Notes: generated by a model not told the origin, from the letters alone. Counted from the first letter of the stretch, positions 1-10,219 are shown. The stretch is 64,000 nt of DNA from Peribacillus faecalis (GCF_014712675.1 NZ_JACXSI010000012.1:151265-215264), one strand, 5' to 3'. Program-made: numbers and translations.

Positions 1-1
1 T

Positions 2-526
2 CAGCAAAAGCTGACTGCCGACATGCTTACCGATGAAAGCTGGGAAAAACGTTATGCAGCGCTCGAACAAATGCCTGATCCTGAACTTGAGGACATTCCA
101 CTTCTTGAAAAGGCACTTGATGACAGCAAAGTTTCCATCCGCCGACTGGCTGTTGTCTATTTAGGGATGATTAAAGACAAAGCCGTTTTGCCGGGGCTGT
201 ATAAAGGACTGAACGATGCAAGTCCGGCTGTGCGACGGACGGCAGGCGATTGTTTGTCTGACCTTGGCTTTGAAGAAGCGATGAGTGAAATGGCAAAAGC
301 ACTTCAAGATAAAAATAAGCTCGTCCGCTGGCGTGCTGCGATGTTTCTATATGAAGTAGGAGATGAAAGTGCCCTTTCTGCCTTGAAGCAGGCAGAAAAT
401 GATCCGGAATTCGAAGTGGCTTTGCAAGTAAAAATGGCCATCGCCCGTATAGAAAACGGAGAAGAAGCACAAGGCTCCGTTTGGAAGCAAATGACGGAGG
501 CAAGGTTGAATAACCCAAAAGCGTAG
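2..526 (+). CDS. CvfC/YpgR-type HEAT-repeat protein, 3' part
   Basis: The reading frame is already open at the first bases and stays open to the stop, so this is the C-terminal part of a longer gene cut by the window edge, not a gene starting at the ATG at 23. The visible part is a run of HEAT-like helical repeats, with short motifs such as VRRTAGDCL and [14 protein letters not shown]. It ends in a tail resembling conserved virulence factor C of staphylococci and YpgR of Bacillus. That family carries an Nfu-like N-terminal domain, which is not visible here. The biochemical function is poorly known; protein scaffolding is inferred from the HEAT fold. A bidirectional terminator follows. Confidence 0.75.
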   Translation, partial: QQKLTADMLTDESWEKRYAALEQMPDPELEDIPLLEKALDDSKVSIRRLAVVYLGMIKDKAVLPGLYKGLNDASPAVRRTAGDCLSDLGFEEAMSEMAKALQDKNKLVRWRAAMFLYEVGDESALSALKQAENDPEFEVALQVKMAIARIENGEEAQGSVWKQMTEARLNNPKA

Positions 527-559
527 GCGCAAGACGTCAATACAAAACTTATTAATACC

Positions 560-596
560 ACAAAAAGAGCTGCAACTCTCTGCAGCTCTTTTTGTG
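560..596. terminator. bidirectional terminator
   Basis: Near-perfect hairpin CAAAAAGAGCTGCA / TGCAGCTCTTTTTG with a 6-nt loop, U-rich on both strands. It separates the convergent HEAT gene and arcR. Confidence 0.85.
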
Positions 597-597
597 T

Positions 598-1281
598 TCA
601 CCCTGCCAGTTCATCAATTGTTTCTGGCTTATGTATCGTCCATATTTTATTTTTACAGGATAGTATATCTTCTTCTTTTAGTTGCTTCAACACTTGACTT
701 ACTGTTTCGCGTGATGTCCCTGATAGGTAAGCAATTTCAGTAGTTGTAATAGGACACTCGATAATGATTTCATCTTTGCTGCCATAAACGCCTAAGTCCG
801 ACATTAAATATGTAAGCGTTTGTATAACACGTTGCTGAGCATTCGCAAGTTGTTGAACGCGGTTCTCATGTGTTTTAAGTATGTCAGAAAGAGAAGTTAC
901 AATCTTAATCAGCTGACTGCGGTTTTTCTTAATATGTTCTTCAAAAACTTTTGTAGGTAAATAAAATAATTCCAAATCAGTGACAGCCTCAGCTGAAAAG
1001 TGGTATGTCGAGTCAGTGAATAGCCCCCCGCACGGAAACGTTGTAAAAGATTTGACATAATCGCAATAAGTCATTTTTCCGCTTTGGTTAGTGCGTGTCA
1101 GTTTTACAAACCCTTTCAGCAAAAAATAAATGCGTTCACGCGGGTCATCTTCAATAAATAGAAATTGCCCCTTTTTATACGTTCTCCAATATACGGTTGA
1201 TTTAAAGAGTTGTAGCTGATCGTTAGAAAGGTCAGAGAATAAATCGAACTTTTTTAAATCCTTAATAGAATATTGATTCAT
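598..1281 (-). CDS. arcR: Crp/Fnr-family regulator, ArcR-like
   Basis: A 227-residue protein with an N-terminal cyclic-nucleotide-binding-like beta-roll (about 15-125), a dimerisation helix (about 130-150) and a C-terminal winged helix with recognition helix SGTSRETVSQVLKQLKE (about 186-205). It lacks the N-terminal cysteine cluster of oxygen-sensing Fnr. It is the last gene of arcABDCR, the arrangement known from Bacillus licheniformis, where ArcR activates the arginine deiminase operon under anaerobiosis. Assignment as ArcR rests mainly on this context. Such proteins bind TGTGA-N6-TCACA; no clear copy is seen at arcA, but three occur at 42.7-42.9 kb. Confidence 0.85.
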   Translation of the reverse strand: MNQYSIKDLKKFDLFSDLSNDQLQLFKSTVYWRTYKKGQFLFIEDDPRERIYFLLKGFVKLTRTNQSGKMTYCDYVKSFTTFPCGGLFTDSTYHFSAEAVTDLELFYLPTKVFEEHIKKNRSQLIKIVTSLSDILKTHENRVQQLANAQQRVIQTLTYLMSDLGVYGSKDEIIIECPITTTEIAYLSGTSRETVSQVLKQLKEEDILSCKNKIWTIHKPETIDELAG

Positions 1282-1456
1282 ACTTACACTTCCTTGCTTA
1301 ATTTTGAAGCAACTATCACTATTATAAAGTAATAAAATTCAATAATGTATATACCTGAAAATGTATACAAATAAAATACAAATATAGTTCTAGTATACTT
1401 CACTAAAAAGCAAGTAGAGACAAAAATTCCACAGTAATTGTCATGAATAAGTTAAA

Positions 1457-1483
1457 GAAGAGGCGCAAGTCTGCGCCCCTTCC
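1457..1483 (-). terminator. terminator after arcC
   Basis: GGGGCGCA / TGCGCCTC hairpin followed on the minus strand by CTTCTTT, just past the arcC stop. About 175 bp of AT-rich DNA between this and arcR probably carries the arcR promoter, so arcR may be partly read through and partly separately transcribed. Confidence 0.7.
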
Positions 1484-1498
1484 AAACAGTTATTTAAT

Positions 1499-2458
1499 TT
1501 AAGCTAAAACGGCCGATCCCTTTTTTGATACGATTGTACCAGCTTTTCCTTCAAGAGCTTCGAACGCTTTATCAAGAGAAGTAATGATTGTTTGGCGTTC
1601 TGGTTTACTGTTAGCGAAATTGATAGCTGCTTCAACTTTTGGAAGCATGCTGCCCGGAGCGAAGTGGCCTTCTTTCACCATTTCTTCTAGCTCAGCAACA
1701 GATACTTCCTCTAGCTTGCGTTGATTTGGTTGGTTGTAGTTAATATATACATTATCAACGCCTGTTAAGATGATTAATGTATCAGCATCTACTAGTTCTG
1801 CTAGTTTTTGAGCAGCAAAGTCTTTGTCTATAACCGCTTCAATACCTTGCAGTTCCTCTTCTGTTTCAATAACCGGAATTCCGCCGCCGCCGACAGCAAC
1901 AGTGATGATTCCTGCTTCTACTAAGCTATTGATAACATGATGTTCATGAATGCTTACTGGTTTTGGAGAAGCAACTACTCGTCTCCAGCCGCGACCTGCA
2001 TCTTCTTTGAACACTGCGCCGCTTTCTGCCATTGCTTTTTTCGCTTCCTCTTCTGAATAGAAAGGACCGATTGGCTTTGTTGGATTTTCAAAAGCCGGAT
2101 CGTTTTGGTCGACAACGACACGAGTCACAATTGTCGCAACATCTTTTTCAATGCCATGTCTTTTCAATGCTTTATCGATGGCATTTTCCATCCAGTAGCC
2201 GATCATGCCTTGGCTCATCGCTCCGCATGTATCAAGTGGCATTGCTGGATTTTTTTCACAATCTCCAGCTTTTTGCTGTAATAAGATATTTCCAACTTGT
2301 GGACCGTTGCCGTGAGCGATTACGATTTCCACATCATTTTTAATAAAGCCAACTAATTGCTCCGCTGTACGATTTAATGCCTCTTGCTGTGCTTCTGCAC
2401 TAGCATCTCCAGTTTGAATCGCATTACCGCCTAAAGCAATGACCACTTTTCTTTTCAT
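1499..2458 (-). CDS. arcC: carbamate kinase
   Basis: Converts carbamoyl phosphate plus ADP to ATP, carbamate and then CO2 and ammonia: the ATP-yielding last step of the arginine deiminase pathway, in the cytoplasm. Full family length (319 aa). Visible motifs are the N-terminal phosphate loop [18 protein letters not shown] (about 49-56) and the [10 protein letters not shown] loop (about 188-197) of the amino acid kinase fold. It lies 21 bp after arcD in the same operon and is preceded by a clear GGAGG site. No oddities. Confidence 0.95.
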   Translation of the reverse strand: MKRKVVIALGGNAIQTGDASAEAQQEALNRTAEQLVGFIKNDVEIVIAHGNGPQVGNILLQQKAGDCEKNPAMPLDTCGAMSQGMIGYWMENAIDKALKRHGIEKDVATIVTRVVVDQNDPAFENPTKPIGPFYSEEEAKKAMAESGAVFKEDAGRGWRRVVASPKPVSIHEHHVINSLVEAGIITVAVGGGGIPVIETEEELQGIEAVIDKDFAAQKLAELVDADTLIILTGVDNVYINYNQPNQRKLEEVSVAELEEMVKEGHFAPGSMLPKVEAAINFANSKPERQTIITSLDKAFEALEGKAGTIVSKKGSAVLA

Positions 2459-2479
2459 AACTCTATTCCTCCATTAATA

Positions 2480-3895
2480 TTAAATTGTAATGCTTCCTGT
2501 AATTAGTTCAAATAGCGCATATACCGCTAATACGACGAATACAATCGCCACAATAAGTTCTGGTTTTGTGAATATTTTTTTGTTTTCTTCTTTTTGAACA
2601 ATACGGAAAACAATGATACCAGGTGCGAACAATAGCATTGTTAGCAGCAAGTAGCTTAAACCGGCTGCAATAACAAGCCAAACACCATAAATACTCGCAA
2701 TTAAACCAACAACAAGATTTTTCGTGCGATCTGCTTCTTTTGTTTGCAAACTATATTTAAATTGATAGAATGCTGAGAAAGCATATGGAATCAAAATCGC
2801 AGATGATGCCAATGAATACATAAATTGATATGCTTGATCTGAAATGATGAAAGTTAAAATGAACAGCTGAATTAAGCCGTTTGTTAACCAAAGTGCATTA
2901 ACTGGCGCTTTGTTGACATTTTCTTTCGCAAACCATTTAGGGAAAATGCCGTCTTTTGCCGCAAGGAATGGAATTTCACTCGCAAGCAATGTCCAGCCAA
3001 GCCAAGCTCCTAATACAGAGATAATTAAACCAAAATTGATCAGGACAGCTCCCCATTTACCAACAACAGATTCTAAAATGTAAGCCATAGATGGGTTGGG
3101 AAGATTAGCAACATCTGCTTGACTCATTACCCCAATTGACAATAATGAAACCAGCATATAGATAATTAATGTCCCTACTAAACCTAAAATAGTAGCTCGT
3201 CCTACATCTTTACGGTTTTTCGCACGGCTTGAGAAAACAACTGCCCCCTCAATACCGATGAATACCCATAATGTTACAAGCATAGTATTTTTAACTTGTG
3301 ATCCAACTGCGCTCCAAGAGAATGAGCCTGCATCACCCCAGTAGTTGCCGACAAAAGTATCAATATTAAATGCGAAAATTGCTACAATGATGAAGACAAG
3401 AACCGGTACTAGTTTTGCGATTGTCGTAACTAAGTTTAAAATTGCAGCTGAATGAACACCGCGTAAAATTAAAAAATGTACGCACCATAGTAGAATACTT
3501 GCACCAATAACAGATGCAATATTTTGACCGCCCTCAAATACAGGGAAAAAGTAACCGATTGATGAGAATAGTAATGTTGCATAAGCAACGTTTCCTAAAA
3601 ATGCGGATACCCAATACCCCCATGCGCTGTTGAAGCCCATGAAATCTCCAAATCCGGCTCTGGCATAGCTGTATACGCCACCGTCCAAGTCAGGTCGTTT
3701 CATATTTAAGTTTTGGAAACAGAAGCCGAGGGATATCATCCCGATTCCAGTGATGATCCAACCGATGATAATTGCGACTGCGCCGGCACCTGATGCCATA
3801 TCACTCGCTAGATTGAAAATCCCTCCACCAATCATGGAGCCGACTACTAATGCCATTAATGAAAAAAGACCGAGTTTCTTATTACCGTCAGACAT
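2480..3895 (-). CDS. arcD: arginine/ornithine antiporter
   Basis: A 471-residue membrane protein of the APC superfamily with about 12-13 hydrophobic segments. The N-terminal helix-1 motif VGSMIGGGIFNLASDMASG is typical of basic amino acid/polyamine antiporters. In this context it exchanges external arginine for internal ornithine, feeding the pathway without energy cost. It is preceded by AGAGGTG and separated from arcB by 74 bp holding a hairpin. Substrate is inferred from family plus operon. Confidence 0.93.
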   Translation of the reverse strand: MSDGNKKLGLFSLMALVVGSMIGGGIFNLASDMASGAGAVAIIIGWIITGIGMISLGFCFQNLNMKRPDLDGGVYSYARAGFGDFMGFNSAWGYWVSAFLGNVAYATLLFSSIGYFFPVFEGGQNIASVIGASILLWCVHFLILRGVHSAAILNLVTTIAKLVPVLVFIIVAIFAFNIDTFVGNYWGDAGSFSWSAVGSQVKNTMLVTLWVFIGIEGAVVFSSRAKNRKDVGRATILGLVGTLIIYMLVSLLSIGVMSQADVANLPNPSMAYILESVVGKWGAVLINFGLIISVLGAWLGWTLLASEIPFLAAKDGIFPKWFAKENVNKAPVNALWLTNGLIQLFILTFIISDQAYQFMYSLASSAILIPYAFSAFYQFKYSLQTKEADRTKNLVVGLIASIYGVWLVIAAGLSYLLLTMLLFAPGIIVFRIVQKEENKKIFTKPELIVAIVFVVLAVYALFELITGSITI

Positions 3896-3919
3896 GATTC
3901 TTACACCTCTTTTTATTTA

Positions 3920-3954
3920 GACAGGCAGTGCGGATAATTCCGTAACTGCCTGTC
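3920..3954 (-). other. intercistronic hairpin between arcB and arcD
   Basis: A 10-bp perfect stem (GACAGGCAGT / ACTGCCTGTC) with an inner CGG/CCG pairing. There is no U-run on the transcript side, so it is more likely an mRNA stabilising or processing structure than a terminator. Confidence 0.6.
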
Positions 3955-3969
3955 ATCATTATTTGTAAA

Positions 3970-4980
3970 TTATTGAATATCGCCTAAAGTTGCGGCCATT
4001 ACCGCTTTAATTGTATGCATTCTGTTTTCAGCTTGATCAAATACATGAGAATGGCGGCTGCGGAACACTTCGTCTGTTACTTCCATTTCTTTCAGACCGT
4101 GTTCTTTGTACATTTGCATACCATAAGCTGTTTCTGTGTCATGGAATGCTGGTAAGCAGTGTAAGAAAATTACATTTTCATTACCTGTTTTTTCGATCAT
4201 TTCCATGTTTACTTGGTATGGAGTCAATAATTCAATACGTTCTGCGAATTTATCTTCTTCACCCATAGAAACCCAAACGTCAGTGTAAAGAACATCTGCG
4301 CCAGATACAGCTGCGTCAATGTCACTTGTAACAGTGATGCGGCCGTTTGATTTTTTCGCGATATCTTTCGCTAAATCAACAATTTCTTGTTCTGGGAATA
4401 ATGATTCAGGTGAGCAAATGCGCATATCCATTCCCACTAAAGCACCAGCAACTAAGAAGCTGTTAGCCATGTTGTTGCGGCCGTCGCCGACATAAACGAA
4501 TTTAACGCCTTTTAAATGGCCGATATGCTCTTTAATTGTTAAGAAGTCCGCAAGCATTTGTGTTGGATGCCAAGCATCAGTTAAACCATTCCAAACAGGC
4601 ACTCCTGAATGTTCTGCTAAGCTTTCAACTGTTTCTTGAGAGAATCCACGGAACTCGATACCGTCAAACATGCGGCCAAGTACTTTCGCAGTATCCTCAA
4701 CAGATTCTTTTTTACCTAGTTGAATGTCATCTTTACCTAGGTACTCAGGGTGTGCACCTAGATCGACGCTTGCAACAGTGAATGCACAGCGTGTGCGAGT
4801 GGATGGTTTTTCGAATAGAAGCGCGATGTTTTTACCTTCTAAATAGCGGTGTGGAATACCTTTTTTCTTTTTATCTTTAAGATCAGCTGCTAATTCGATG
4901 AAATATAAGAACTCTTCTTCTGTAAAATCTTTTTCTGCTAAAAAGCTGCGGCCTTTTAAATTTGGTTTAGTCATTAACAT
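3970..4980 (-). CDS. arcB: catabolic ornithine carbamoyltransferase
   Basis: 336 aa. Carries the carbamoyl-phosphate motif STRTRCAF (about 60-67), the HPTQ motif (about 139-142) and the ornithine-site HCLP (about 273-276). It splits citrulline into ornithine and carbamoyl phosphate when acting with ArcA. The same family serves biosynthesis (argF); position between arcA and arcD supports the catabolic role. The start at the first of two nearby ATGs is favoured by the spacing from a GGTGGG site. Confidence 0.94.
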   Translation of the reverse strand: MLMTKPNLKGRSFLAEKDFTEEEFLYFIELAADLKDKKKKGIPHRYLEGKNIALLFEKPSTRTRCAFTVASVDLGAHPEYLGKDDIQLGKKESVEDTAKVLGRMFDGIEFRGFSQETVESLAEHSGVPVWNGLTDAWHPTQMLADFLTIKEHIGHLKGVKFVYVGDGRNNMANSFLVAGALVGMDMRICSPESLFPEQEIVDLAKDIAKKSNGRITVTSDIDAAVSGADVLYTDVWVSMGEEDKFAERIELLTPYQVNMEMIEKTGNENVIFLHCLPAFHDTETAYGMQMYKEHGLKEMEVTDEVFRSRHSHVFDQAENRMHTIKAVMAATLGDIQ

Positions 4981-5047
4981 TGTTTATTGCCCACCTTATT
5001 GATTAATTTTTTTATTTCAAGAGATTCATAGTTAGTAGACGGACGCT

Positions 5048-5095
5048 ATACTAAGGAACGGCAAGCAGGCTAGTCTCGTTAGCTCCTGTTAGTAT
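5048..5095 (-). other. structured arcA-arcB spacer
   Basis: The 172-bp gap between arcA and arcB contains an outer inverted repeat ATACTAA / TTAGTAT enclosing a second arm pair (CAGGCTA with TAGCTCCTG). No U-run follows. It may set relative arcA/arcB mRNA levels or hide a processing site; function is inference. Confidence 0.4.
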
Positions 5096-5152
5096 TAAAT
5101 CTGCCGCATAAGCCCTTTGATAGAGCCCGCCCTATTTCAAAAAGTTAGTTTA

Positions 5153-6385
5153 TTAAATATCTTCACGCACAATCGGCATGCTCATGCAGCGTGGGCCCCC
5201 ACGACCGCGAGACAATTCCGAGCTTAAGACTTCGATTACTTTCACACCATGACTGCGTAATAAGTCATTTGATACATAGTTGCGATCATATGTCACAACA
5301 ACACCTGGTGCGATTGCTAATGTGTTAGATCCGTCATTCCATTGTTCACGTGCTGAGATGATTTCATCGCCGCCGCCGCAAGGAATTAGTACTAACTCAT
5401 CAAGTTTTAATGCTTCTTTAAGCGTTTTATGCAGATCTCTGCTATGTGTAATATTTACATTTTCAGGATCAATGCCTCTTTCAAGCGTATATACATTCAT
5501 GCTGCCATCAGCATCTTGAATACCTGGGTGAATTGTAAATTTGTTATAGTCGATCATTGTGAATACTGTATCCAAGTGCATGAATGCACGGCATCTAGGA
5601 ATTTCGATTGCCAATACTTTTTTGATTTTATCTTGTTTAGCAAATAAGTTTTTCGCTAAACGTTCGATTGCTTTCGCAGATGTACGTTCAGATACACCGA
5701 TTGCAATGACTTCTTCGCTTAGGACTAACTCGTCGCCGCCCTCGATTGGGAAATCATAGTTACGGTCTAACCATACCGGCACATCTTTTCCTGCAAAGCG
5801 AGGATGATGTTTAATGATATATTCCATGAATAAGGATTCACGTTGACGTGCCGGCTGACGCATTTTATTAATAGTCAAGCCGTTACCCATAGAAGCTGCC
5901 GGGTCACGAGTGAAGTAAAGGTTTGGCATCGGATCCATATAGAATGGATAATGATCTTCCATCATCTCATATAGATGTGTTTTCTTTTTCGCTTCAATTT
6001 CATTTTTGCGAACGCCCGCCATCACTTTTTCAATTAATTCAATACCTTCAAAAGTAAGCAGATATTCTTTTAATAGCTTAGCAGAACCATTAACATGTGC
6101 TTTTGATTCAACTAAGATTCTTTCAACAAATTCAGTGCGCAATTCCTCAGTATGTAAAGCTTCGTTTGCCAGGTCATCTAGGTACAGTACCTCAACGCCT
6201 TGATCGCGAAGCGTTTGAGCAAAGAAGTCATGTTCTTTTTGAATAACATTCAAATAAGGAATGTCATCAAATAACAGTTGAGGTAAATATTCTGGTGTTA
6301 GATTTTCAAGCTCTTTACCAGGACGTTTCAGTAAAACAGTTTTTAGTTTACCAATTTCTGATGTTACATGAATTGGGTTGTTCAT
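5153..6385 (-). CDS. arcA: arginine deiminase
   Basis: 410 aa, full length for the guanidino-modifying family. Visible active-site elements are FTRDPAAS (about 160), the substrate-binding GGDE motif (about 217), the [10 protein letters not shown] motif with catalytic His (about 273) and the C-terminal catalytic Cys400 in GGPRCMSMP. It hydrolyses arginine to citrulline and ammonia, the first pathway step, also used for acid resistance. It is first in the operon, with an AGGAGG site, and the upstream DNA holds a cre-like site. Confidence 0.96.
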   Translation of the reverse strand: MNNPIHVTSEIGKLKTVLLKRPGKELENLTPEYLPQLLFDDIPYLNVIQKEHDFFAQTLRDQGVEVLYLDDLANEALHTEELRTEFVERILVESKAHVNGSAKLLKEYLLTFEGIELIEKVMAGVRKNEIEAKKKTHLYEMMEDHYPFYMDPMPNLYFTRDPAASMGNGLTINKMRQPARQRESLFMEYIIKHHPRFAGKDVPVWLDRNYDFPIEGGDELVLSEEVIAIGVSERTSAKAIERLAKNLFAKQDKIKKVLAIEIPRCRAFMHLDTVFTMIDYNKFTIHPGIQDADGSMNVYTLERGIDPENVNITHSRDLHKTLKEALKLDELVLIPCGGGDEIISAREQWNDGSNTLAIAPGVVVTYDRNYVSNDLLRSHGVKVIEVLSSELSRGRGGPRCMSMPIVREDI

Positions 6386-6569
6386 CAGATGTTTCCTCCT
6401 TGACTAGCTGAATTGTTCTTACAAGCTAATAATAAGTTATTTCGGAATAGTAAACTGTGGTTAATCCAACAAAGAAAACGTTAAATATTTGACGTAAAAC
6501 TTAATAGAGTATACAGTTTTTTGTAAACATATACTTTTGTAAAAGTGGGCAAAATAGAGAAACTCAGGT

Positions 6570-6585
6570 AAGAAAGCGTTTTCTT
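6570..6585 (-). promoter_or_regulatory. cre-like site upstream of arcA
   Basis: AGAAAGCGTTTTCT closely matches the CcpA cre core, differing at the outer T and A, about 185 bp upstream of the arcA start codon. Catabolite control of the arginine deiminase operon is known in other Firmicutes; here it is inferred from the site. Confidence 0.55.
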
Positions 6586-6619
6586 GACAGGACGTACTCA
6601 TCCCTCAAGTTAAATTCTT

Positions 6620-6654
6620 GCATTTTACTGCATACAGAATGCATAAAATAGCAT
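6620..6654. promoter_or_regulatory. helically phased GCAT array, possible ArgR contact
   Basis: Four GCAT tetramers start at 6620, 6630, 6641 and 6651, about one helical turn apart. The central pair forms TGCAT-N5-ATGCA, one base longer than the usual ARG box spacing. Location between argR and arcA would suit ArgR binding, but the fit is imperfect. Confidence 0.35.
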
Positions 6655-6686
6655 AAAAAAAAGTTAGCCATTTGCTAACTTTTTTT
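6654..6686. terminator. terminator at the 3' end of argR
   Basis: AAAAAAAGTTAGC / GCTAACTTTTTTT hairpin with a 4-nt loop. The stem includes the last codons and stop of argR, and it works in either direction by sequence. Confidence 0.85.
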
Positions 6687-7133
6687 TATTAACCGATTAT
6701 AAAGGGTTTCTGTATCCTGTTCAGTGCGGGTGATAATTAGGCATGTGTCATTGCCACATACGCAGCCCATCATCTCTTCCCATTGCATTTCATCTAACAA
6801 AGCGCCTATCACATGGGCATTGCCTGGTATTGTACGGATGACTAAAAGATGATCGACGCAATCGATTTTCTCTACTACTTCTTGAATTTTCCGAAGTAAT
6901 TTTTGATATTGAGCATCGACATTTTTATTCGTAATAAAAGCATATTTTAAAGTCCCATTCTTTGTTGGAACCTTAGCCAAATTTAACTCCTTAATATCCC
7001 GTGAGATTGTTGCCTGTGTGACCTCCATACCATTCGCATTCAACAATTCCACCAACTGTTCCTGCTTTTCAACCTCATGCTCTTCGATAATTTTTCTTAA
7101 AAAGAAGTGTCTGCGATCTTTATTCAGCTTCAT
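6675..7133 (-). CDS. argR: arginine repressor/activator
   Basis: 152 aa with the N-terminal winged helix (ATISRDIKELNLAKV, about 39-53) and a C-terminal hexamerisation and arginine-binding domain with the GNDTCLII segment (about 128-135). ArgR/AhrC represses biosynthesis and can activate catabolism in the presence of arginine. Its place directly upstream of arcA in the same orientation points to control of the arc operon. The start has an AAGGAGC site and lies behind a very AT-rich promoter region. Confidence 0.93.
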   Translation of the reverse strand: MKLNKDRRHFFLRKIIEEHEVEKQEQLVELLNANGMEVTQATISRDIKELNLAKVPTKNGTLKYAFITNKNVDAQYQKLLRKIQEVVEKIDCVDHLLVIRTIPGNAHVIGALLDEMQWEEMMGCVCGNDTCLIITRTEQDTETLYNRLIKKS

Positions 7134-7239
7134 AAAAATGCTCCTTCATATATGTATAATATTATAGTAATATAATTAAAACTTATTTTCACTCTTTTTA
7201 ATATTGTTGGCGAAGGAGGATTGGCATGTGACAAAAGCA

Positions 7240-7271
7240 AAAAAGCTGTGACGACAACATCACAGCTTTCT
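7240..7271 (-). terminator. terminator of the Ca2+ ATPase gene
   Basis: AAAGCTGTGA / TCACAGCTTT hairpin, followed on the minus strand by a U-run. It overlaps the end region of the gene. Confidence 0.8.
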
Positions 7272-7273
7272 TC

Positions 7274-9913
7274 TTATTTGACAAAACGCATAACGACTTT
7301 CTTCAGCTCCATCAATATGACTGCACCAACCGCAAGACCAGCTGCAATCGCCCAATCATTGAATCCGAATGTATCCGGAATCGAGAATACATCGCGAGCT
7401 CCCGGCAAAGTCGTGATCGTATATAAAACTAAGCAAACTCCCACTGCGCCAAGAACATATTTATTGCTGAATAAGCCGATTTCAAAAATCGTTTGCTTAT
7501 TGGAGCGTGCGGCAAACGTTTGCAATGTGCGGGCTAAAATTAATGTTGTGAATGCCATCGCTACACTGATTTCTTCTGAATGCTGCAAACCGATGTATTG
7601 CGAGATGATAACGGCGATACCGATGACTAGGCCGCGCAATAGTACATCCTGCATAGTTCCGCCGGCAAAGATGCCTTCGCGAATATCTCTCGGCTTCCGG
7701 TTCATGACATCAGGCTCTGATTTTTCCATCCCGAGAGCAATCGCAGGCAGAGAATCATTAACCAAATTAATAAACAATAGCTGCAAAGCTGTAAACGGAT
7801 TAACCCAGCCGATAATCATCGCAAATAAAATCGCAATGATGGAGCCGACATTGCCGGCAAAAAGGTAAGCAATCGCCTTTTTAATGTTATCAAATACCGT
7901 TCGGCCAACTGCCACTGCTTTAACGATTGAAACGAAATTATCGTCTGTTAAAATCATTGCCGCTGCGTCCTTGGCTACATCGGTACCACTTCCCATCGCT
8001 ACACCAATGTCTGCCTGCTTTAAAGCAGGAGCATCATTTACGCCATCACCAGTCATGCTTGTGATTCGTCCCTTTTTCTGCCAAGCTCGTACAATCCGAA
8101 TTTTATTTTCCGGGGAAACACGAGCATAAACCGAAATGTGCTTCAGTTTTTGGTCAAGCTCTTCATCTGACATTGCATCCAGCTCTTGGCCTGTTACAGC
8201 AATGTCACCTTCCTCCATTAAGCCAATATCACGGCCAATTGCCTGTGCTGTCGTCTTATGATCACCGGTAATCATCACCGTACGAATCCCGGCTTTCTTC
8301 GCTTCTTCAATTGAGCTGTAAACTTCTTCACGTGGAGGGTCGATCATAGCTGTCAATCCGACCAACACTAAGTCATACTCATCCTCAAGGCCAACCTCAA
8401 TTTGTTCTGATTGTATTTCTTTATATCCATAAGCTAAAACCCGAAGCGCTTTGTTCGAAAAGTCTTCATTCGCCTCTTGAAAACGTTGGAGAATTTCACG
8501 AGTGAACGGCTGCTTCTCGCCATCAATCAATACTTGGCTGCAGCGCTCGAACATCACGTCCGGACCGCCTTTTACAAGCATTGCCTTTTGCTGATTGAAT
8601 ATGTGAATTGTTGTCATCAGCTTTCTGTCAGAATCAAAAGGAATTTCCGCTTCTCTCGGAAAGTTATCGCGGATTTCATTATAGTTTTTATTATTCTTAT
8701 TGCTAAACGTAATTAACGCAACCTCTGTCGGATCGCCAAGCTCTTTGCCTTCTTCATTAATATGCGAATCATTGCAAAGAACTGCTATATGTATTAATGC
8801 TCTTTCACTATCTGTCCAAACATTTGGATCACTAGGGAATTTTTCTTTCTTTCCTTTAGGCAAATAATAATCGACAACCGTCATCTTATTTTGCGTTAGC
8901 GTACCAGTCTTATCTGTGCAAATAACGCTAGTCGAGCCGAGCGTTTCTACAGCAGGCAGCTTTCTGATAATAGCATGCTGCTTAGCCATTTTGCTCGTCC
9001 CGACAGACAACACAATCGTCACAATTGAAGATAGAGCTTCAGGAATCGCTGCCACTGCCACTGCCACTGCAAACATTAATGCATTTAAAATACCGACTGT
9101 CATATCAGCTGTATTATCTGAAAACCATAGTCTTCCTGCTTCAACCCCGAAAATGACGATACATAAAATAAGAATGGCTACTCCCAACTTCTTGCTGAAT
9201 ACTTCAAGCTTCCGTTGCAGCGGCGTAGCCTTTTCCTCTGCACTCTCTAACAGGCCGGCAATTTTCCCGATTTCTGTATCACTGCCTGTACCTGTCACAA
9301 CAATTGTACCGCGGCCATATACGACCATTGCACCGCTGTATACCATATTGAAGCGGTCGCCCAGAGGAACATTGCCTTCGATTATATTAGAATGCTTTTC
9401 AACCGGCTCAGATTCTCCTGTCAACATGCCCTCCTCCAGCTTTAAGCTGCCGGACTCCAGCACCCGCCCATCAGCCGGTACATAATCCCCGGCCTCCAGC
9501 AGAACAATGTCGCCTTTCACCAGCTCGCGCGCCGGCAATGTTTGTCTAACGCCATCACGCACAACCTTTGCTTCCGGTGCCGAAAGCTGCCGAAGCGCAT
9601 CAAGCGAGCTTTCAGCTTTCCTCGTTTGAATAACGCTAATAACAGCATTAATTATCAGTACGGCAAATATAATAATCGATTCCATTATTTCACCTAAAAC
9701 TATTTGAACAATTGCAGCAATAAGCAAAACAATTACCATCGGATCTTTGAAGTTATCCAAAAACAGCTTCCAAATCGGATCCCGCTTCTTTGCAGCAAGC
9801 TCATTGTAACCGTCCCGAGTTAACCTGTCTTTTACCTCAGCCGAGGATAAGCCTTCCTCTGTGCTGCCTACTGCTTTCAAAACATCCTCACTATTGTTGC
9901 GATAATAATCCAT
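7274..9913 (-). CDS. calcium-transporting P-type ATPase
   Basis: About 879 aa, type IIA (SERCA-like), close in length and layout to YloB of Bacillus subtilis. Visible are an N-terminal cation-ATPase domain, actuator TGES, the PEAL motif in helix M4, the phosphorylation site DKTGTLTQ, the TGD hinge, GDGVNDAPALK, and six C-terminal hydrophobic helices. It pumps Ca2+ out of the cytosol using ATP; YloB homologues are active in sporulating cells. The chosen start is the ATG at 9913, behind GGAGGGAG, rather than an upstream TTG. It is a single-gene unit with its own terminator. Confidence 0.93.
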   Translation of the reverse strand: MDYYRNNSEDVLKAVGSTEEGLSSAEVKDRLTRDGYNELAAKKRDPIWKLFLDNFKDPMVIVLLIAAIVQIVLGEIMESIIIFAVLIINAVISVIQTRKAESSLDALRQLSAPEAKVVRDGVRQTLPARELVKGDIVLLEAGDYVPADGRVLESGSLKLEEGMLTGESEPVEKHSNIIEGNVPLGDRFNMVYSGAMVVYGRGTIVVTGTGSDTEIGKIAGLLESAEEKATPLQRKLEVFSKKLGVAILILCIVIFGVEAGRLWFSDNTADMTVGILNALMFAVAVAVAAIPEALSSIVTIVLSVGTSKMAKQHAIIRKLPAVETLGSTSVICTDKTGTLTQNKMTVVDYYLPKGKKEKFPSDPNVWTDSERALIHIAVLCNDSHINEEGKELGDPTEVALITFSNKNNKNYNEIRDNFPREAEIPFDSDRKLMTTIHIFNQQKAMLVKGGPDVMFERCSQVLIDGEKQPFTREILQRFQEANEDFSNKALRVLAYGYKEIQSEQIEVGLEDEYDLVLVGLTAMIDPPREEVYSSIEEAKKAGIRTVMITGDHKTTAQAIGRDIGLMEEGDIAVTGQELDAMSDEELDQKLKHISVYARVSPENKIRIVRAWQKKGRITSMTGDGVNDAPALKQADIGVAMGSGTDVAKDAAAMILTDDNFVSIVKAVAVGRTVFDNIKKAIAYLFAGNVGSIIAILFAMIIGWVNPFTALQLLFINLVNDSLPAIALGMEKSEPDVMNRKPRDIREGIFAGGTMQDVLLRGLVIGIAVIISQYIGLQHSEEISVAMAFTTLILARTLQTFAARSNKQTIFEIGLFSNKYVLGAVGVCLVLYTITTLPGARDVFSIPDTFGFNDWAIAAGLAVGAVILMELKKVVMRFVK

Positions 9914-10040
9914 AAAAACAGCTCCCTCCTGCGACAATGCTCACTTTCACTCATGTATTTACTATCTTATAAAAACCAAATTAATATGCTTTTATTTTAG
10001 CAAAAAAAAAATAGTTATGAGACATTTCCAAAAATTAAAA

Positions 10041-10219
10041 AGAAAAACCGGAACCGGTCCTTTTTTATCATGAATATGCTGCATAGATTCGCCTCGATGA
10101 AAAAGGAGACATGCGGGAGGACGAAGATGAATCACACGAGAAACCCGTTTTTGGTTTCTTGGGGGAGGCAGCTAAGGACCAAGTATGGCAGGTGTAAGGT
10201 TAGACATCTATCTTAGTTC
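10041..10219. repeat. dispersed structured repeat, copy A
   Basis: Begins with the hairpin AAAAACCGGAACCGGTCC plus a T-run and contains AAAAAGGAGACATGCGGGA. It has an inner hairpin GAGAAACC / GGTTTCTT and ends in GGTTAGACATCTATCTTAG. Related copies occur at 15026, 34189 and 46863. It lies between the Ca2+ ATPase gene and the SLH pseudogene. Confidence 0.75.

Noticed and set aside
7221-7868. 215-codon frame on the plus strand
   Set aside because: It lies wholly antisense to the Ca2+ ATPase gene; composition is a mirror of membrane-helix codons and it has no family resemblance.
8916-9485. 189-codon frame on the plus strand
   Set aside because: Also antisense to the conserved ATPase gene, no ribosome site.
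10112-10198. 28-codon frame in repeat copy A (ATG after AAAAAGGAGAC)
   Set aside because: Tempting because of the ribosome-site-like AAGGAGAC, but copy D has a stop after four codons and copy C a different product, so it is not conserved as protein.
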